A DNA stretch of 5,644 nucleotides from assembly GCA_003565105.1 (NCBI GenBank), contig PXDG01000122.1:1-5644 (forward strand), in the 5' to 3' direction. The stretch's first letter is position 1; each line of letters begins with the position of its first letter. The stretch comes from Parcubacteria group bacterium. GTDB lineage: Bacteria > Patescibacteriota > Minisyncoccia > SW-4-49-11. Of this stretch, positions 4,069-5,644 are shown one piece after another. Both the position numbers and the translations under genes were made by a program. Below the pieces are notes generated by a model, which saw only the letters and a program-made list of their open reading frames with translations, was not told the origin of the DNA and ran no database searches.

Positions 4069-5047
4069 ATATTATCTGATCAATAATATCATAAACTTCC
4101 TGTGCCGTGGGTGCAGTTACCAGTTGCATGCGAAACGGTTTGAAATTGCGGATACCCCTGAAATACGTGCAATAGTGCCTTCGCATCTCAAAAACAGCAA
4201 CCCGCTCTCCTTTCCATTCTACTGACATTTGCAGATGCTTTTTGCACACCTCAGCCCTTTCGCTTATTTCAGGTTCTTTAATCAGTTCACCAGTCTGAAA
4301 ATAGTGCTTGATTTGTTTGAAAATCCATGGATTGCCAATGGAAGCTCTTCCAATCATAATGCCATCTACACCCCATTTTTCCAGGGCATCCCGGGCAGAT
4401 TGCGGGTCTTTGATATCTCCGTTGCCGATGATGGGGATGTGCATTTGCGGGTTGTTCTTTACTTCACCGATCAAGGTCCAGTCGGCAGTACCGCCGTAAA
4501 GTTGATTTCGTGTACGTCCGTGTATGGTAAGCGCTGCGATACCCACATCCTGCAGACGTTCGGCAGTATCCACAATAAATTTAGATTTTTCATCCCACCC
4601 CAGGCGGGTTTTTACGGTTACGGGAGTATGAACCGCTTTTACGATTTGCCGTGTCATCTCCACCATTTTGGGGATATCCTGCAACATACCTGCCCCGGCA
4701 CCTTTGGTGGCCACTTTACGCACCGGGCAGCCGAAATTGATATCGATAAAATCGGGTTTAGCCTGCTCAACTATTTTTGCGGCTTCCACCATGGCATCGA
4801 TATGTGCACCGAAGATCTGGATGGAAACGGGTCGCTCGCCAGGGAACACATCCATCTTTGCCAGGCTTTTGGCTGCATCGCGGATGAGCCCGTCGGCAGA
4901 GATAAACTCTGTGAAAACCCAGTCGGCGCCCATTTCACGGCAAATAACCCGGAAAGGGGGATCCGACACATCTTCCATGGGAGCCAGGATAATTGGCGGA
5001 TGGGAAAAATTGATATTCCCGATTTTTATCTCACGCTTTAAAGGCAT
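4049..5047 (-). CDS. dusB: tRNA-dihydrouridine synthase, DusB type
   Basis: This 332-residue flavoenzyme reduces specific uridines in the tRNA D-loop to dihydrouridine, using FMN and NADPH. The N-terminal TIM barrel shows the FMN site 'ILAPMEDVSDPPFR' (20-33), 'SIQIFG' (75-80) and 'DFIDINFGCPVRKV' (99-112), with Cys107 as the catalytic acid. It continues with 'VTVKTRLGWD' (143-152) including Lys146, 'TIHGRTR' (174-180) with His176, and 'IPIIGNGDI' and 'DGIMIGRASIGNPWIF' (204-243) for phosphate binding. The C-terminal helical part from about 250 contacts the tRNA. The length is usual for DusB, and 'APMEDVSD' in place of 'APMAGVTD' is the version I associate with Bacteroidota. The ATG fits because the barrel begins within 20 residues. 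It is divergent from the CPBP gene and convergent with the HAD gene. It lies in the same window as a tRNA, but I see no operon link. Confidence 0.96.
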   Translation of the reverse strand: MPLKREIKIGNINFSHPPIILAPMEDVSDPPFRVICREMGADWVFTEFISADGLIRDAAKSLAKMDVFPGERPVSIQIFGAHIDAMVEAAKIVEQAKPDFIDINFGCPVRKVATKGAGAGMLQDIPKMVEMTRQIVKAVHTPVTVKTRLGWDEKSKFIVDTAERLQDVGIAALTIHGRTRNQLYGGTADWTLIGEVKNNPQMHIPIIGNGDIKDPQSARDALEKWGVDGIMIGRASIGNPWIFKQIKHYFQTGELIKEPEISERAEVCKKHLQMSVEWKGERVAVFEMRRHYCTYFRGIRNFKPFRMQLVTAPTAQEVYDIIDQIISTDFQA

Positions 5048-5087
5048 CTTTCCAAATAAAAAATCTCTTTGAAAACAAAAAAACCAT

Positions 5088-5095
5088 TAGGTTTG
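5088..5095 (+). promoter_or_regulatory. Weak candidate -7 box for the CPBP gene
   Basis: TAGGTTTG fits TAnnTTTG, about 100 bases upstream of the ATG at 5196. The nearest TTTG (5068-5071) is only 16 bases upstream of it, shorter than the usual 19-21. Confidence 0.25.
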
Positions 5096-5173
5096 TAATC
5101 TTTTGTAAAAAAGGGCTTGCTCAGCTGATGAAAGATATGTTTAAGAAACTTCCTGCAACAAGCTGCTGCCCTG

Positions 5174-5181
5174 CAAAATTA
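5174..5181 (-). promoter_or_regulatory. Weak candidate -7 box for dusB
   Basis: The minus strand reads TAATTTTG, an exact TAnnTTTG match, but the dusB start is about 125 bases away and no -33 TTTG is found. It lies only 15 bases before the start codon of the divergent CPBP gene. Confidence 0.25.
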
Positions 5182-5195
5182 ATATTAAAATCTCT

Positions 5196-5644
5196 ATGGC
5201 GAATAAAGGATTTCTTGGCGGCCTGCATCCTGCAGCCAAACTGGTTTTCACCCTCATCGTTGCCCTGACCTTCAGCTTTGTTATAATTTTTGCGGGCACG
5301 ATACTGATTATGCCTTTTGTACATGTTCCACTGGATGAATTTCTTGCCGGCAGGCTTGACCTTACTGCCCCTGAAAACCTGCTTTACGGAAAGTTTATGC
5401 AGATATTTTTTCACCTGGGCCTCTTCATTCTGTCATCCATTTTCCTGGCCTGGGCCTTTGGGAAAAAAGTGCCTGAATACTTGTACATGAAGCAATCTCC
5501 GGGACCAGAAATATTTTTCCTGTCGGTAATCCTGATTTTTGCTGCCGTACCGTTCATTAATTACATACTCGAGCTGAACATGCAGTTACGTTTTCCTGAG
5601 TTTATGAAACCGGTTGAAGACTGGATTTATGCATCTGAGCAGCA
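5196..5644 (+). CDS. CPBP-family intramembrane metalloprotease-like protein, N-terminal part (3' end outside window)
   Basis: From ATG 5196 the frame stays open to the window edge: 149 full codons plus two bases. The visible protein starts MANKGFLGGLHPAAKLVFTL and has three hydrophobic segments (about 15-40, 68-88, 105-125). The order of blocks 'LHPAAKLVF', 'MQIFFHLGLFILSSIFLAW', 'PEYLYMKQSPG', 'AAVPFINYILELN' and 'FPEFMKPVEDWI' is what I know from the N-terminal half of Bacteroidota CPBP (Abi/CAAX-protease-like) membrane proteins. The catalytic Glu-Glu and His motifs of that family would lie downstream of the window, so activity cannot be judged. Upstream, the frame has a stop at 5142-5144 and no other ATG, which fixes the start. 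The protein should sit in the inner membrane; its substrate is unknown. It diverges from dusB across a 148-base spacer. Confidence 0.8.
   Translation, partial: MANKGFLGGLHPAAKLVFTLIVALTFSFVIIFAGTILIMPFVHVPLDEFLAGRLDLTAPENLLYGKFMQIFFHLGLFILSSIFLAWAFGKKVPEYLYMKQSPGPEIFFLSVILIFAAVPFINYILELNMQLRFPEFMKPVEDWIYASEQ

Noticed and set aside
4229..5041. Long plus-strand open frame of 270 codons opposite dusB
   Set aside because: It is fully antisense to a complete dusB with all catalytic motifs, and its translation shows no recognisable domain.
5121..5414. Minus-strand open frame of 97 codons
   Set aside because: It is antisense to the start of the CPBP gene, whose membrane segments and family blocks are clear; the minus translation is Lys/Arg/Gln-rich without pattern.
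5196..5644. CPBP protein as an abortive-infection or bacteriocin-immunity defence gene
   Set aside because: Only the N-terminal part is visible, and the neighbours (dusB, HAD) are not defence genes; the family name alone does not support such a role.

Overview
The window looks like chromosomal DNA from a member of the Bacteroidota, probably a Bacteroidales or Marinilabiliales relative. Five things point there. Several upstream regions carry matches to the Bacteroidota -7 box (TAnnTTTG). Starts are preceded by A-rich leaders rather than Shine-Dalgarno sites. One lipoprotein has a KKDE-type acidic tail after its cysteine. The DusB has the 'APMEDVSD' signature. The accessory genes (S74 fibre end, outer-membrane barrel, lipocalin-like lipoprotein, CPBP membrane protein) are of kinds common in that phylum. 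No replicon, phage or conjugation gene is visible.

Left part (1-2600), accessory and AT-rich in places. It opens with the 3' end of a gene whose product ends in an S74 intramolecular-chaperone (tail-fibre type) domain. A strong palindrome follows. Next is a minus-strand remnant of a larger Bacteroidota secreted-protein family that has lost both ends. After a leader of about 100 bases come an outer-membrane beta-barrel gene and a small lipoprotein gene, probably one transcription unit. About 180 bases of mostly unassigned DNA, including a possible 35-codon ORF, lead to a very clear rho-independent terminator at 2565-2600.

Middle (2600-3405). A minus-strand tRNA with a CAU anticodon (more likely tRNA-Ile2 than elongator Met) has its own terminator and a good -7 box. 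To its right lies a strictly 8-base-periodic array of 16 CAAC/AAAC-type units (2870-2997). The array runs into the 3' end of a minus-strand conserved hypothetical gene and supplies that gene's last codons and its stop. This gene has the best promoter in the window, and its promoter region is shared with the divergent HAD gene.

Right part (3406-5644), housekeeping-like and visibly richer in GC. It holds a HAD-IA phosphatase, a complete tRNA-dihydrouridine synthase (dusB) that converges on it with a 20-base 3' overlap, and, divergent from dusB, the N-terminal part of a CPBP-family membrane protein that runs off the window.

Taken together this is mostly an ordinary region with a variable segment to the left of a tRNA. 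I see no convincing new multi-gene system. The items most worth a second look are the octamer array that rewrites a protein C-terminus, the doubly truncated remnant next to a similar CAAC-rich tract, the short ORF before the strong terminator, and the altered S74 cleavage motif.
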